DNA of 36,728 nt. It comes from Planctomycetota bacterium. Its GTDB lineage: Bacteria; Planctomycetota; PLA2; JAEUHO01. Shown one piece after another: positions 1-8,663 of the stretch. The notes under the pieces were generated by a model, which searched no databases, had not been told where the DNA came from, and was given only the letters and a program-made list of their open reading frames with translations. The translations under genes were made by a program, and so were the position numbers. The stretch lies in contig JAQBWE010000003.1 in assembly GCA_027625315.1 (NCBI GenBank), positions 1 through 36,728 of the forward strand. Direction: 5' to 3'. The first letter of the stretch is position 1; each line of letters begins with the position of its first letter.

Positions 1-1
1 T

Positions 2-1147
2 TTGCGGCGCGCGGCCACCGAAGCTCGAGGGGTGGACCTCGAGCGGGCCCGCGACTTCGCAGCCGCGGAAGCGGCGCGGCACCACCTCTTCTACGGCTGT
101 GCCAACATCACGCAGTACGGACGCTTGGTTGGCTTTGACGGTCGCCGAGCGCGTGAGTACGCCGCTGCGGGTCGTGTGATCGAGCGCCATAGTCCGGCCG
201 CACAGGCCCTGCTCAGCGGAGTCATCGGTATCGAGGCCCTGGCGGCGCTGGAGCCGTTGTTCACGCAAGCGGATCTGCGTCTGCTGGATGAAGAGGGCAA
301 GCAGCTCGACGACGCGGCGACCCTTGCCTGGGCGGCCGTGCGCCCTGAGCGCGAGATCCGCGATGCGGTCATGCGACGCAAGGAAGAGGTCCGCGCGCAG
401 GCTGTGATTGTGAGCCGCACGCTGCATTTGACGCGCCAGGGCGCGCGCGACTTGGAGCGTACGCGCGTGCTGGTCTCACGGAGCGAACGGCGGCCGCTAT
501 CGATGAGCGAGGCCGCGGCATGCGCGTTTCGTGAGTTTGTCGCGCGCCATGACTCGTTGGAGCGTAGTGCCGGATCGAGGCGTTTGCCGGCGATGCCACG
601 ACGTGCGGATGGACAGCGTCACCCGCGGGCCATACCCGCCGAGGTGAAGCGCCAGTTGATGCGGACGTACGGCGACGTCTGTGCGATCGAAGGCTGCGAC
701 CACGACATCTGGCTCGAGAACGCTCACCATGTTCCTCATGCCCTGGGCGGAGGCAACGAGCTCGAAGACCAGCAGCGCATCTGCGCCGTCCATCACCGCA
801 TGAAAGACCACGGCGAGCTCAGGTGGGTTCCCCTCGGTGGCCCGGATACCTCGCAGGGTCACTACCTGACGCCAGAGGGGCGGATCGTGCGGCTGAGGCC
901 CGCTGATGGGGTCAGGGAGCGCGCGCCGCCGCTGGCGGTCTCGCGGGCTCGACGGCGAAGGCCGAAACCCAGACAGAGGCTCCAGGTACGGCCTGCTGGA
1001 TACGGGATCCTTCGCGTCGCTCGACGCGCTCGTAGGCTGGACGATCCGCACCATGCAGACCCCGACACAGGGCTGGATCCGCTTGGCCCTGGTGGCGCTG
1101 CCGATCACCGCGGTCTTGGTCGCGTGCGGCCAGCCCACTACAGATGA
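2..1147 (+). CDS. HNH endonuclease domain protein (probably 5'-partial at window edge)
   Basis: C-terminal motif CAIEGCDHDIWLENAHHVPHALGGGNELEDQQRICAVHHRMKDHG fits an HNH nuclease (Cys pair, HH, N, HH). Frame is open to the window start. The tail after about codon 300 is low-complexity Arg-rich and overlaps the next gene. Confidence 0.7.
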   Translation: MRRAATEARGVDLERARDFAAAEAARHHLFYGCANITQYGRLVGFDGRRAREYAAAGRVIERHSPAAQALLSGVIGIEALAALEPLFTQADLRLLDEEGKQLDDAATLAWAAVRPEREIRDAVMRRKEEVRAQAVIVSRTLHLTRQGARDLERTRVLVSRSERRPLSMSEAAACAFREFVARHDSLERSAGSRRLPAMPRRADGQRHPRAIPAEVKRQLMRTYGDVCAIEGCDHDIWLENAHHVPHALGGGNELEDQQRICAVHHRMKDHGELRWVPLGGPDTSQGHYLTPEGRIVRLRPADGVRERAPPLAVSRARRRRPKPRQRLQVRPAGYGILRVARRARRLDDPHHADPDTGLDPLGPGGAADHRGLGRVRPAHYR

Positions 1148-3407
1148 TCCGGTCGCGGTCAGAGCGGCCGCCTTGGAGTATCAACACGCGGTTCCAGCGG
1201 TGCTTGAGCGCTATTGTCTTGAGTGCCATGGAGCCGAGGATCCTGAGGGTGGATTCAGCCTCGGGGCGTATCTGCCCGCGTTAGTCCCACCGGCCGCGGC
1301 GCAGATCCGTTCGTCTACGGCGGTCCTAGAGCGGCTCTCACATCACGTGAGCGGCGGCCTGATGCCGCCTGAGGGCAGTCCTCCCGTCCCTGAGGCGGAG
1401 CGGGAGCGCTTGACTGCTTGGATCGCAACTGCGATCGACCGTGCCTGGGTTGAGGCGGGACCCGATCCGGGTCGCGTGACCATGCGGCGTCTGAGCCGCT
1501 ATGAATACCGCAACACGGTGCGCGACCTGACGGGAGTGGACTATGACCCGAATGTCCGCTTCCCGGCAGACGACGTGGGCTACGGATTCGACCACATCGG
1601 TGACGTGCTGACGTTGCCCCCGGTACTCCTCGAGAAGTACATGGAGGCGGCCGAAGAGATCACGGCGCAGGCTCTCGTGGTTGTGCACGCTGACACGCCC
1701 GATGTGCGCGTGCGCAGGGTCGAGGCGGAGGCCGCTTCGCGAAGCGACGGTGCTGCCCTGGCCGCGGACGGGGTCTCGCTCAACTCAGTGAGCGATGTCT
1801 CAGCAATCCTGGCATTTCCAAGGGCGGGGTACTATCTGCTTCGCGCGCGCGTTCGGCCGACGCAGGCAGGGCCCGATGCTGTGCGGGTGCAGTTCGCGGT
1901 CGAGGACCGGGTCGTCGCCGACTTGCAGGTCGCGGAGCTGACCGGGACAATCGTTGATCGCTCTGTGCGGGTCCGCATGGGACGCGGCCAGCGCCGAATC
2001 TCAGTTCGCTTCCCGAACGATTACTACCAGCCTAATCACCCGGATCGCTCCCAGCGGGATCGGAACCTGTTCGTGGACTGGTTCGAAATCGAGGGTCCGG
2101 AGGAAGTCGAGCAGGGCGTCGAGCTCGACTCATTCCTCCCATGCGAGCCCAAGCCAGGGCGGGAGTCGGAGTGCGCCGAGGCGTACCTTGGGCCCTTGCT
2201 CGCACGCGCATTCCGACGGCCTGCAACGCCAGATGAGTTGCAGCGCTACGTGAGCTTGATGCTTGAGACCGTTGCGGCGGGAGAGTCGTTCGAAGGAGCC
2301 GCTCAGGTTGCGCTGCAGGCAGTACTCGTAGCACCGCAGTTCTTGTTTCGCATTGAGATGGACGCGCCGGGAGCTGACCGCAGCCGACCGCTCAACGATC
2401 ACGAGTTGGCCTCCCGGTTGAGCTACTTCCTTTGGAGCTCGTGCCCAGACGAGGACCTCGCAGCGGCTGCAGACTTGGGGATGCTCCGAGTAACGTTGCA
2501 TGAGCAGGTGGCTCGCATGCTCGCGGATGCGCGCTCACAGTCACTGGTCGAGAACTTCGCCGTTCAGTGGTTGGAGCTTCGCCGACTTGATACGGCCGCG
2601 CCAGATGCGCGACGCTTCAAGGCCTTTGATGAGGCATTGCGGGCCTCCATGCGACGAGAGACCGAGCTCTTTGTCGAGGCGATCATCACTGAGGATCGCA
2701 GCATCCTGGACCTCATCGACGCACCCTTCACGTATCTAAATGAGGCTCTCGCGGCGCACTATGGAATCGGCGGCGTTCAAGGAGACGAGTTCCGGAGGGT
2801 GGACCTGCCTGACGCGCGCCGCGGCGGCCTCCTGGGTCAGGCCTCGATCCTCACACTTACGAGCTTCCCGCACCGCACGTCACCCGTCCTGAGGGGGAAG
2901 TGGGTGCTCGAGGAGATCCTAGGTCAGCCTCCTCCGCCTCCGCCTCCGGGCGTGGGCACGCTAGAAGCCCAACCAACGGAGTTCCTGAAACTCTCGCTGC
3001 GGGAGCGTCTCGCGCGGCACCGGGCGGACCCTGGTTGCGCCGGCTGCCACGACACCATGGACAACCTGGGCTACGGGCTGGAGAACTTCAACGCGATCGG
3101 TGGCTGGCGGACGCGTGATGGCGCGACCACCCTGGACACGCGAGGTCAACTCCCCGATGGCCGTACATTCGAGGGCCCGGCGGAGCTGCGTCGTATCCTG
3201 CGCGCGGACCCGGGCTTCCCTCACTGCTTCGCAGAGAAGCTGCTGACCTACGCGCTGGGGCGTGGCCTGGAGCCCTTCGACCGGCCCGCACTCAAGCAGA
3301 TCACACGCGAAGCCCGGAGAGGTCAACTGCGCTTCTCGGCGTTCGTGCACGCTGTGGTGGCAACCGACGCGTTTACGATGCGTCGTACTCATGGAGAATC
3401 CCGATGA
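1053..3407 (+). CDS. DUF1592/DUF1588/DUF1585-type (planctomycete cytochrome c-like) lipoprotein
   Basis: ATG at 1053 gives a lipoprotein-like signal (LALVALPITAVLVACG). CLECHG haem motif near the N-terminus; MRRLSRYEYRNTVRDLTG (DUF1587-like); LSYFLWSSCPDEDL; FPHRTSPVLRGKWVLEEILG; C-terminal CAGCHDTMDNLGYGLENFNAIGGWR. Confidence 0.9.
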   Translation: MQTPTQGWIRLALVALPITAVLVACGQPTTDDPVAVRAAALEYQHAVPAVLERYCLECHGAEDPEGGFSLGAYLPALVPPAAAQIRSSTAVLERLSHHVSGGLMPPEGSPPVPEAERERLTAWIATAIDRAWVEAGPDPGRVTMRRLSRYEYRNTVRDLTGVDYDPNVRFPADDVGYGFDHIGDVLTLPPVLLEKYMEAAEEITAQALVVVHADTPDVRVRRVEAEAASRSDGAALAADGVSLNSVSDVSAILAFPRAGYYLLRARVRPTQAGPDAVRVQFAVEDRVVADLQVAELTGTIVDRSVRVRMGRGQRRISVRFPNDYYQPNHPDRSQRDRNLFVDWFEIEGPEEVEQGVELDSFLPCEPKPGRESECAEAYLGPLLARAFRRPATPDELQRYVSLMLETVAAGESFEGAAQVALQAVLVAPQFLFRIEMDAPGADRSRPLNDHELASRLSYFLWSSCPDEDLAAAADLGMLRVTLHEQVARMLADARSQSLVENFAVQWLELRRLDTAAPDARRFKAFDEALRASMRRETELFVEAIITEDRSILDLIDAPFTYLNEALAAHYGIGGVQGDEFRRVDLPDARRGGLLGQASILTLTSFPHRTSPVLRGKWVLEEILGQPPPPPPPGVGTLEAQPTEFLKLSLRERLARHRADPGCAGCHDTMDNLGYGLENFNAIGGWRTRDGATTLDTRGQLPDGRTFEGPAELRRILRADPGFPHCFAEKLLTYALGRGLEPFDRPALKQITREARRGQLRFSAFVHAVVATDAFTMRRTHGESR

Positions 3408-4792
3408 GCTCGCCCCGGCCGTTTGCCCGGAACCCCCTGAGCCGCCGAACGGTCCTTCGCGGCGTGGGTGCCGCCTTGGCCCTGCCGTGGCTCGAGGGCA
3501 TGAGCGGTGCCATGCGCGCCCTAGCCAGGGCTGAGGATGCACCTGCCCACCCCCGCAGGCTCGCATTCCTGTTCATGCCGAACGGCGCGCACATGGCGGA
3601 TTGGACACCGGCGTTGGAGGGTCGTGCGTTCGCGCTGCCGTGGATCTTGGAGCCGCTCGCGGCGCATCGAGACGACCTCCTTGTGCTGTCCGGACTTGCG
3701 CAGGATCAGGCTCGTGCGCATGGTGACGGGCCCGGCGACCATGCCCGCAGCGCCGCAGTGTTCCTCACAGGCGCGCATCCAGTGAAGACGGGCGGCGCCA
3801 ACCTGAGGGTCGGCGTGTCGGTCGATCAGGTGGCCGCTAGGGTGGTCGGAGCCGAGACTCGGTTCGCTTCGTTGGAGCTCGGCGTTGAGGGCGGCCGCTC
3901 CAATGGCGAGTGTGACTCTGGGTACAGCTGCGCCTACTCGAACAACATCAGCTGGCGCGGCCCTTCAACGCCCAGCTCCAAGGACGTCGATCCGCGAGTT
4001 GTGTTCGAGCGCCTGTTCTTGAATGGGAAGCCCGGGGAGACTGATGCGGCTCGCGAACGCCGCATTCGGCGGCGCAAGAGCATTTTGGATTTCGTGGGCG
4101 AGGACGCGCGTGCACTGAGAGATCGGCTAGGTGTGGCCGATCGGGCTAAGCTCGACGAGTACCTAGCCGGTGTCCGTGAGCTCGAGGCCCGCATCGAGAA
4201 GACGGAGCGGCTCCGCGTTGACCCCACTGGTGCCGCCGCATCGTTTCCAGCCCCTACGATGACACGCGATGCTCTGCGGGAGGATCGGCGCGAACACATT
4301 CGGATCCTCTGCGAGCTCCTCGTCTTGGCCTTTCAGACGGACACGACGCGCGTTGCTACGTTCATGCTCGGGAATGGCGGGAGCAACCTGGCCTATCCCC
4401 AGGCCGATGTTCGGGAAGGGCACCACGGTCTGTCGCATCACGGAAATGACCCAGACAAGATCGAGAAGATTCGGCGGATCAACCGATTCCACATCGAGCA
4501 GTACGCCTACCTCCTCTCGCGGCTCCGCGAGGTTCGGGAGGGAGACGGCACGCTCCTAGACAACTCCCTGATCATGATCGGGAGCGGAATCGGCGACGGG
4601 AATCGGCACAATCACGACGATCTACCCATCCTGCTCGCAGGACGGGGGGGCGGGACTGTGCGGCCGGGGCGCCATGTCGCCTACGCGCGCTCAACGCCGC
4701 TCAACAACTTGTACCTCTCGATGCTCGACATAGCGGGGGCTCCGACGAAGAGCCTCGGGGACGGCACAGGAGCCCTGCCCGGCCTGGGCTAG
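3404..4792 (+). CDS. DUF1552 domain-containing protein with Tat-like signal
   Basis: N-terminal SRRTVLRGVGAALALPWLEGM; SLELGVEGGRSNGECDSGYSCAYSNNISW and GHHGLSHHGNDPDKIEKIRRINRFHIEQYAYLLSRL are typical of DUF1552. Start overlaps the DUF1592 stop by 4 nt. Confidence 0.9.
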   Translation: MSSPRPFARNPLSRRTVLRGVGAALALPWLEGMSGAMRALARAEDAPAHPRRLAFLFMPNGAHMADWTPALEGRAFALPWILEPLAAHRDDLLVLSGLAQDQARAHGDGPGDHARSAAVFLTGAHPVKTGGANLRVGVSVDQVAARVVGAETRFASLELGVEGGRSNGECDSGYSCAYSNNISWRGPSTPSSKDVDPRVVFERLFLNGKPGETDAARERRIRRRKSILDFVGEDARALRDRLGVADRAKLDEYLAGVRELEARIEKTERLRVDPTGAAASFPAPTMTRDALREDRREHIRILCELLVLAFQTDTTRVATFMLGNGGSNLAYPQADVREGHHGLSHHGNDPDKIEKIRRINRFHIEQYAYLLSRLREVREGDGTLLDNSLIMIGSGIGDGNRHNHDDLPILLAGRGGGTVRPGRHVAYARSTPLNNLYLSMLDIAGAPTKSLGDGTGALPGLG

Positions 4793-4866
4793 TGCGGTCT
4801 CGTCGCCAGCACAGGGCGGCGCACCTGCTTGTGCAACTACCGAAGGCCGTCCGGTAGTCTGGGAGT

Positions 4867-6984
4867 ATGCGGTTCCGAGCTCTCGTACTCCTGGGGCTGC
4901 CACTTCTTTGCTGCGCGGTTCTACGAGAGCCGGCGGCTTCGGACCCGCTCCCGGCGCGCGTGGCGGGCGAAATTGTGCTTCGTGGCGACCCCGATGGACT
5001 CGCCGCCGTCCGCTTCGTCCCCGCGTTTCCCCAGCTGCGTTTCCAACGTCCGCTCTGGGTTGGCAGTCCTCCGGGTAGGACCAACGAACTCTGGGTGCTT
5101 GAGCAGGACGGACGGATCTGGGCATTCGAGAACCGGTTGGAGGTGACGGAGCGTCGGCTCGTCCTCGACATCTCCGAGAAGGTCTACCGCCGGCACAACG
5201 AGGAAGGGCTGCTGGGCCTCGCGTTCCATCCTGGCTTCGCCCGCAACGGCCGCGTGTACATCCACTACTCCGCAGACGGCCCTCGCCGCGGCGTCGTGGC
5301 CCGCCTCCAACTGTCCGCCGATCGAACGCGGCTTGACCCGACGAGTGAGTCGCTGGTCCTAGAGCAGGCTCAGCCGTGGGGGAACCACAACGGTGGCGGA
5401 CTCGAATTCGGTCCGGACGGCTATCTCTACGTGTCGTTCGGCGATGGAGGAGCCGCGAACGACCCACTCGGCAGCGGCCAGGATGTGTCTACGTGGCTTG
5501 GGGCCATGCTGCGGATCGATGTGGATGCGGGCGAGCGCTACGCAGTGCCGACCGACAACCCGTTCATTCATCGTGCAGGAGCTCGTCCTGAGATCTGGGC
5601 CTACGGCCTGCGCAACGTGTGGCGATTCTCCTTCGATCGCGTGACAGGCGCGCTTTGGGCGGGTGACGTCGGCCAGAATGCATGGGAGGAGATCGACATC
5701 CTTACGGCTGGAGGCAACTACGGCTGGAACGCACGCGAGGGACACGAGGCATTCCGGCGCGGCGTGAAGCAGAAGGACATGATCGATCCGGTGGTCTCGC
5801 ACCCCGTCCAGGAGGCGCGGTCCATCACGGGCGGCTATGTGTATCGGGGCTCAGCGGTACCAAGCCTGCAAGGTGCGTACGTGTACGCGGACTACGCCAC
5901 GGGCTGGATGTGGGCGCTGCGCTGGAGTGGATCGGCGGTGACGCAGCAGATGCGGCTTGGGCGCGGTGGGCCGGTATCAAGCTTCGGAGAGGATGGGAAG
6001 GGCGAGCTCCTGTTCGCGAGCTTTGACGGTCGGCTCTACGGCTTTGCGCCGGTGGGCGCGGAGTCGGAAGGCGTGTTTCCGCGACGGTTGTCGGCCACCG
6101 GCTTGTTTCTCGACACGCAGGCGATGGTGCCCAATCCAGCGCTCATCCCGTATTCGGTCAACGTACCCCTGTGGGCGGATGGGGCGGAGAAGAGCCGCTA
6201 TGTGATGCTTCCGCGCATGGAGCGCATCCGCGTGGATCGCGATGGCTCGTATCGCTATCCAATCGGCACCATCTTCGTGAAGACGTTCCTGGCGGGCGAG
6301 TTCCGACTTGAGACGCGGCTACTTGTCCTCCGCGAGAATGGCTGGGCAGGGTTCACGTACGCCTGGGACGACGCCCAGGAAGATGCAGTCCTTCTGGATG
6401 CGCGCGTGAACCGACCGCTATCGGATGCCCTTGCGGGACAGCTCGCGTCCAAAGTCTGGACCTATCCTGGCCGTGCAGATTGCACGAGCTGCCATACGGC
6501 TCAAGCGGGCTTCATCCTTGGATTTCGAAGCGAGCAGCTAGATCGACCGCGTGCTGTAGGAGCGGGGAAGCAGGAGAACCAGCTCCAGGCATTCGCACAC
6601 ATCGGTCTGTTCGACGGCGAGCCGCGAAGTGATCCCGCCTGGCCGGATTGGACCGAGACACGAACCGATCCCACGGCACAGGTTCGCGCGTACCTCGATG
6701 CCAACTGTGCCTACTGCCACCAGCCGGGCGGCACCGGGAACGCGCGCATCGATCTGCGCTATGGCACGCCGCTCGGCGAAGCTCGACTTGTCAACGAGGC
6801 GCCGGGCCAGGGCGATCTCGGCGTACTCGGCGCGCGAGTTGTCGTGCCGGGGCAGCCCAAGGCGAGCCTGCTGTATCTGCGTATGCTCCGAACCGATGCG
6901 GCCGGCATGCCCAATCTTGCTCACAATGCGGTTGACCCAACTGCCGCTGCGCGCGTGCGTACGTGGATTGAGTCGCTGCGCTAG
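4867..6984 (+). CDS. Sorbosone/glucose dehydrogenase-like beta-propeller fused to a diheme cytochrome c-like C-terminus
   Basis: EEGLLGLAFHPGFARNGRVYIHYS, GDGGAANDPLGSGQD, EIWAYGLRNVWRFSFDRVTGALWAGDVGQNAWEEID (PQQ-dependent sugar dehydrogenase family). C-terminal CTSCH and CAYCH motifs. Confidence 0.9.
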   Translation: MRFRALVLLGLPLLCCAVLREPAASDPLPARVAGEIVLRGDPDGLAAVRFVPAFPQLRFQRPLWVGSPPGRTNELWVLEQDGRIWAFENRLEVTERRLVLDISEKVYRRHNEEGLLGLAFHPGFARNGRVYIHYSADGPRRGVVARLQLSADRTRLDPTSESLVLEQAQPWGNHNGGGLEFGPDGYLYVSFGDGGAANDPLGSGQDVSTWLGAMLRIDVDAGERYAVPTDNPFIHRAGARPEIWAYGLRNVWRFSFDRVTGALWAGDVGQNAWEEIDILTAGGNYGWNAREGHEAFRRGVKQKDMIDPVVSHPVQEARSITGGYVYRGSAVPSLQGAYVYADYATGWMWALRWSGSAVTQQMRLGRGGPVSSFGEDGKGELLFASFDGRLYGFAPVGAESEGVFPRRLSATGLFLDTQAMVPNPALIPYSVNVPLWADGAEKSRYVMLPRMERIRVDRDGSYRYPIGTIFVKTFLAGEFRLETRLLVLRENGWAGFTYAWDDAQEDAVLLDARVNRPLSDALAGQLASKVWTYPGRADCTSCHTAQAGFILGFRSEQLDRPRAVGAGKQENQLQAFAHIGLFDGEPRSDPAWPDWTETRTDPTAQVRAYLDANCAYCHQPGGTGNARIDLRYGTPLGEARLVNEAPGQGDLGVLGARVVVPGQPKASLLYLRMLRTDAAGMPNLAHNAVDPTAAARVRTWIESLR

Positions 6985-6993
6985 CGCGGTGAG

Positions 6994-7563
6994 TTAGGAC
7001 CCGGAGAGGACCGTGCCCGTGCGGTGGATGCGTTCGAGGGCGGCGGTGCGATCACGGTCGGTGGGCAAGAGCCAGCGGTCAAACCCCCGTCGCCAGACGC
7101 GACCCGCCGGGGGCCGAGCCCAGCCGTGGTACTCCGTGCCCCGTAGGTACGCCTTGGTTGTGGTGAACTTGAGCCACCTGATGATGACGCGTAGATGCTC
7201 GGGATCATCAAGTGCGGCTTGGGAGGAGGAGAAGAAGCGGACAATGCCGAGGACACCTCTCGGACCGATGGCGAACGGCTCCAAGCGCACATGCAGGTAC
7301 CGCTGGGGGAGCTGATACCAGTAGTGGCGAACTGCGAGGCCAAAGCCCGACAAGGTTCCGAAAGCACCACCCCCGTCGGCCCCCGCGTCGGCCTCGGTGG
7401 CGGAATCGGTGGCGGAATCGGTGGTGGAGCCGCCGCCGGCGCTGTCTGGCGCGTGCGCAAGCAGCCCAGTTACGTGAGGCTCAATCGTGAGCCCTAGCAG
7501 ATACCGCTGCGGAGACGCATGGGCGAACCCGGTGGTCGCAGAACGAGGAGGACCCAAGATCAT
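6994..7563 (-). pseudogene. Possible degraded REP-associated (Y1/IS200-like) transposase remnant, or hypothetical protein
   Basis: C-terminal RWLKFTTTKAYLRGTEYHGWARPPAGRVWRRGFDRWLLPTDRDRTAALERIHRTG resembles the C-terminal region of Y1 transposases. No intact N-terminal HUH block is visible. Recognition by eye only. Confidence 0.35.
7395..7428. repeat. 12-nt tandem repeat (cggtggcggaat x2 plus partial copy)
   Basis: Direct reading of cggtggcggaat-cggtggcggaat-cggtggtgga. Confidence 0.8.
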
Positions 7564-7587
7564 GCCAAGCCCTCGCGGCTCGGCATG
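7561..7587 (-). terminator. Hairpin downstream of the selenoprotein candidate (possible terminator, no U-tract)
   Basis: catgcc-a-agcc-ctcgc-ggct-c-ggcatg: 6 bp and 4 bp stems separated by one mismatch, between the stop at 7604 and the next gene. Confidence 0.35.
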
Positions 7588-7603
7588 CGGGGGTCACACT
7601 TGG

Positions 7604-8599
7604 CTACTCAGCAGCTTCGAGCTCCGCGATCAGCGCGGCCGCGGCCTTGCCCGCCCGTGTATCGCGGTAGGACTTCCCCGTCATCGGGGCGAGGGCCTTC
7701 AGGGTCTTCTTGCTGGACATGCCGCGAATCTCCGCGCGGATCTTGGCGAAACGGTCCCCTGCTTTGATCTCGTCCTTCTTCTCGCCATCGGAGAGCAACT
7801 CCGCGGCCAGGCTCGCAGCCCGCTTGCCAATCGCGCTGCCCTTGTAGCCCTTGGAGATGTCCTCGTAGGCGACCCACGCCTCGTAGAAGTCGCCCGCCTC
7901 AGCGGACTTGCCGGCCTCTGTGACGGTCGACTCCGCGTACCACGTGAGCCAGGTGTCAATCTTTGTGGCGACGGCCGCATCGGCTTCTTCGAGCTTGCCG
8001 CCCTCGATCGCCTTGAGTACCGCCGTCTGCGCGTCGGCGAACTTCTCCTTGTCGAACTGCTTGCGCGCACTCGCAAGAGCCTTGGGGAACTCCGGCAGGA
8101 TCTGCGCTTGCTGGAGGGCTTCCTCGATGACGCTGTCTTGGAGGTTGCCGGGGTGACCGGTCCAGAGAATGCGTCCGTCGGGCCCAATGAGGAACGACGA
8201 CGGGTAACTGTTGCACCCGTAGTTGCTCATGCTGTCCGAACTCTCGAGAACGATCGGATGCTTGGCGCCGGTCTCCTCGACGAACTTGTCGACTGCCGCG
8301 CGGTCCTGCTTCGTGATCGCGAGGATCGAGAGACCCTTGTCGGACATCTCCGCGTGCAGCTTGTCCAGGTGAACCACCTGGGTCTTGCAGGGGCCTCACC
8401 CGGTGCTGAAGAGCTCGATGAACACGATTCGGCCGCGCAGCGACTTGAGATCGACCGGCTCCGAGTTGACGAACTCCTTGCCCTCAAAGTCGGCGGCGCG
8501 ATCACCCACGCCGAGGACCACGCCCGCGTGAACGGGGGTGGCAACGGTTAGCGCCAATCCGGCACCGAGCAGCAATCCGAGTGTTCGCAGCGTGCGCAT
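7604..8599 (-). CDS. TlpA/thioredoxin-like exported selenoprotein candidate (Sec68 encoded by in-frame TGA at 8396..8398, U-G-P-C motif)
   Basis: ORFs 8396..8599 and 7604..8377 are in the same frame, separated by TGA plus GGC CCC TGC AAG ACC CAG. Continuous reading gives ...LKSLRGRIVFIELFSTG-U-GPCKTQVVHLDKLHAEMSDKGLSILAITKQD...YPSSFLIGPDGRILWTGHPGNLQ..., a TlpA-type fold in which TGA replaces the first Cys of CGPC. N-terminal signal peptide. Confidence 0.8.
8355..8389 (-). promoter_or_regulatory. Candidate bacterial SECIS element
   Basis: Coding strand after TGA: GGCCCCUGCAAGACCCAGGUGGUUCACCUGG...; perfect 7-bp stem CCAGGUG/CACCUGG (8365..8381) with apical loop GUU starting 21 nt after the UGA, plus an outer UGCA/UGCA pairing (8386..8389 with 8355..8358). 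Confidence 0.7.
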
Positions 8600-8663
8600 A
8601 CGTAGGCCTCCGTCGAGAGAGCCCCAGTGTATGCGACGGGCCCCGCCAAGCCTCGCAGACGGT

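Noticed and set aside
3873-3985. Imperfect inverted repeat (ttggagctcggcgttgaggg / cccttcaacgcccagctccaa) within the DUF1552 gene
   Set aside because: Arms are about 85 nt apart inside a conserved coding region; probably chance from codon composition.
7487-8551. 354-aa plus-strand ORF
   Set aside because: Antisense shadow of the TlpA-like selenoprotein gene in GC-rich DNA; no recognisable domain.
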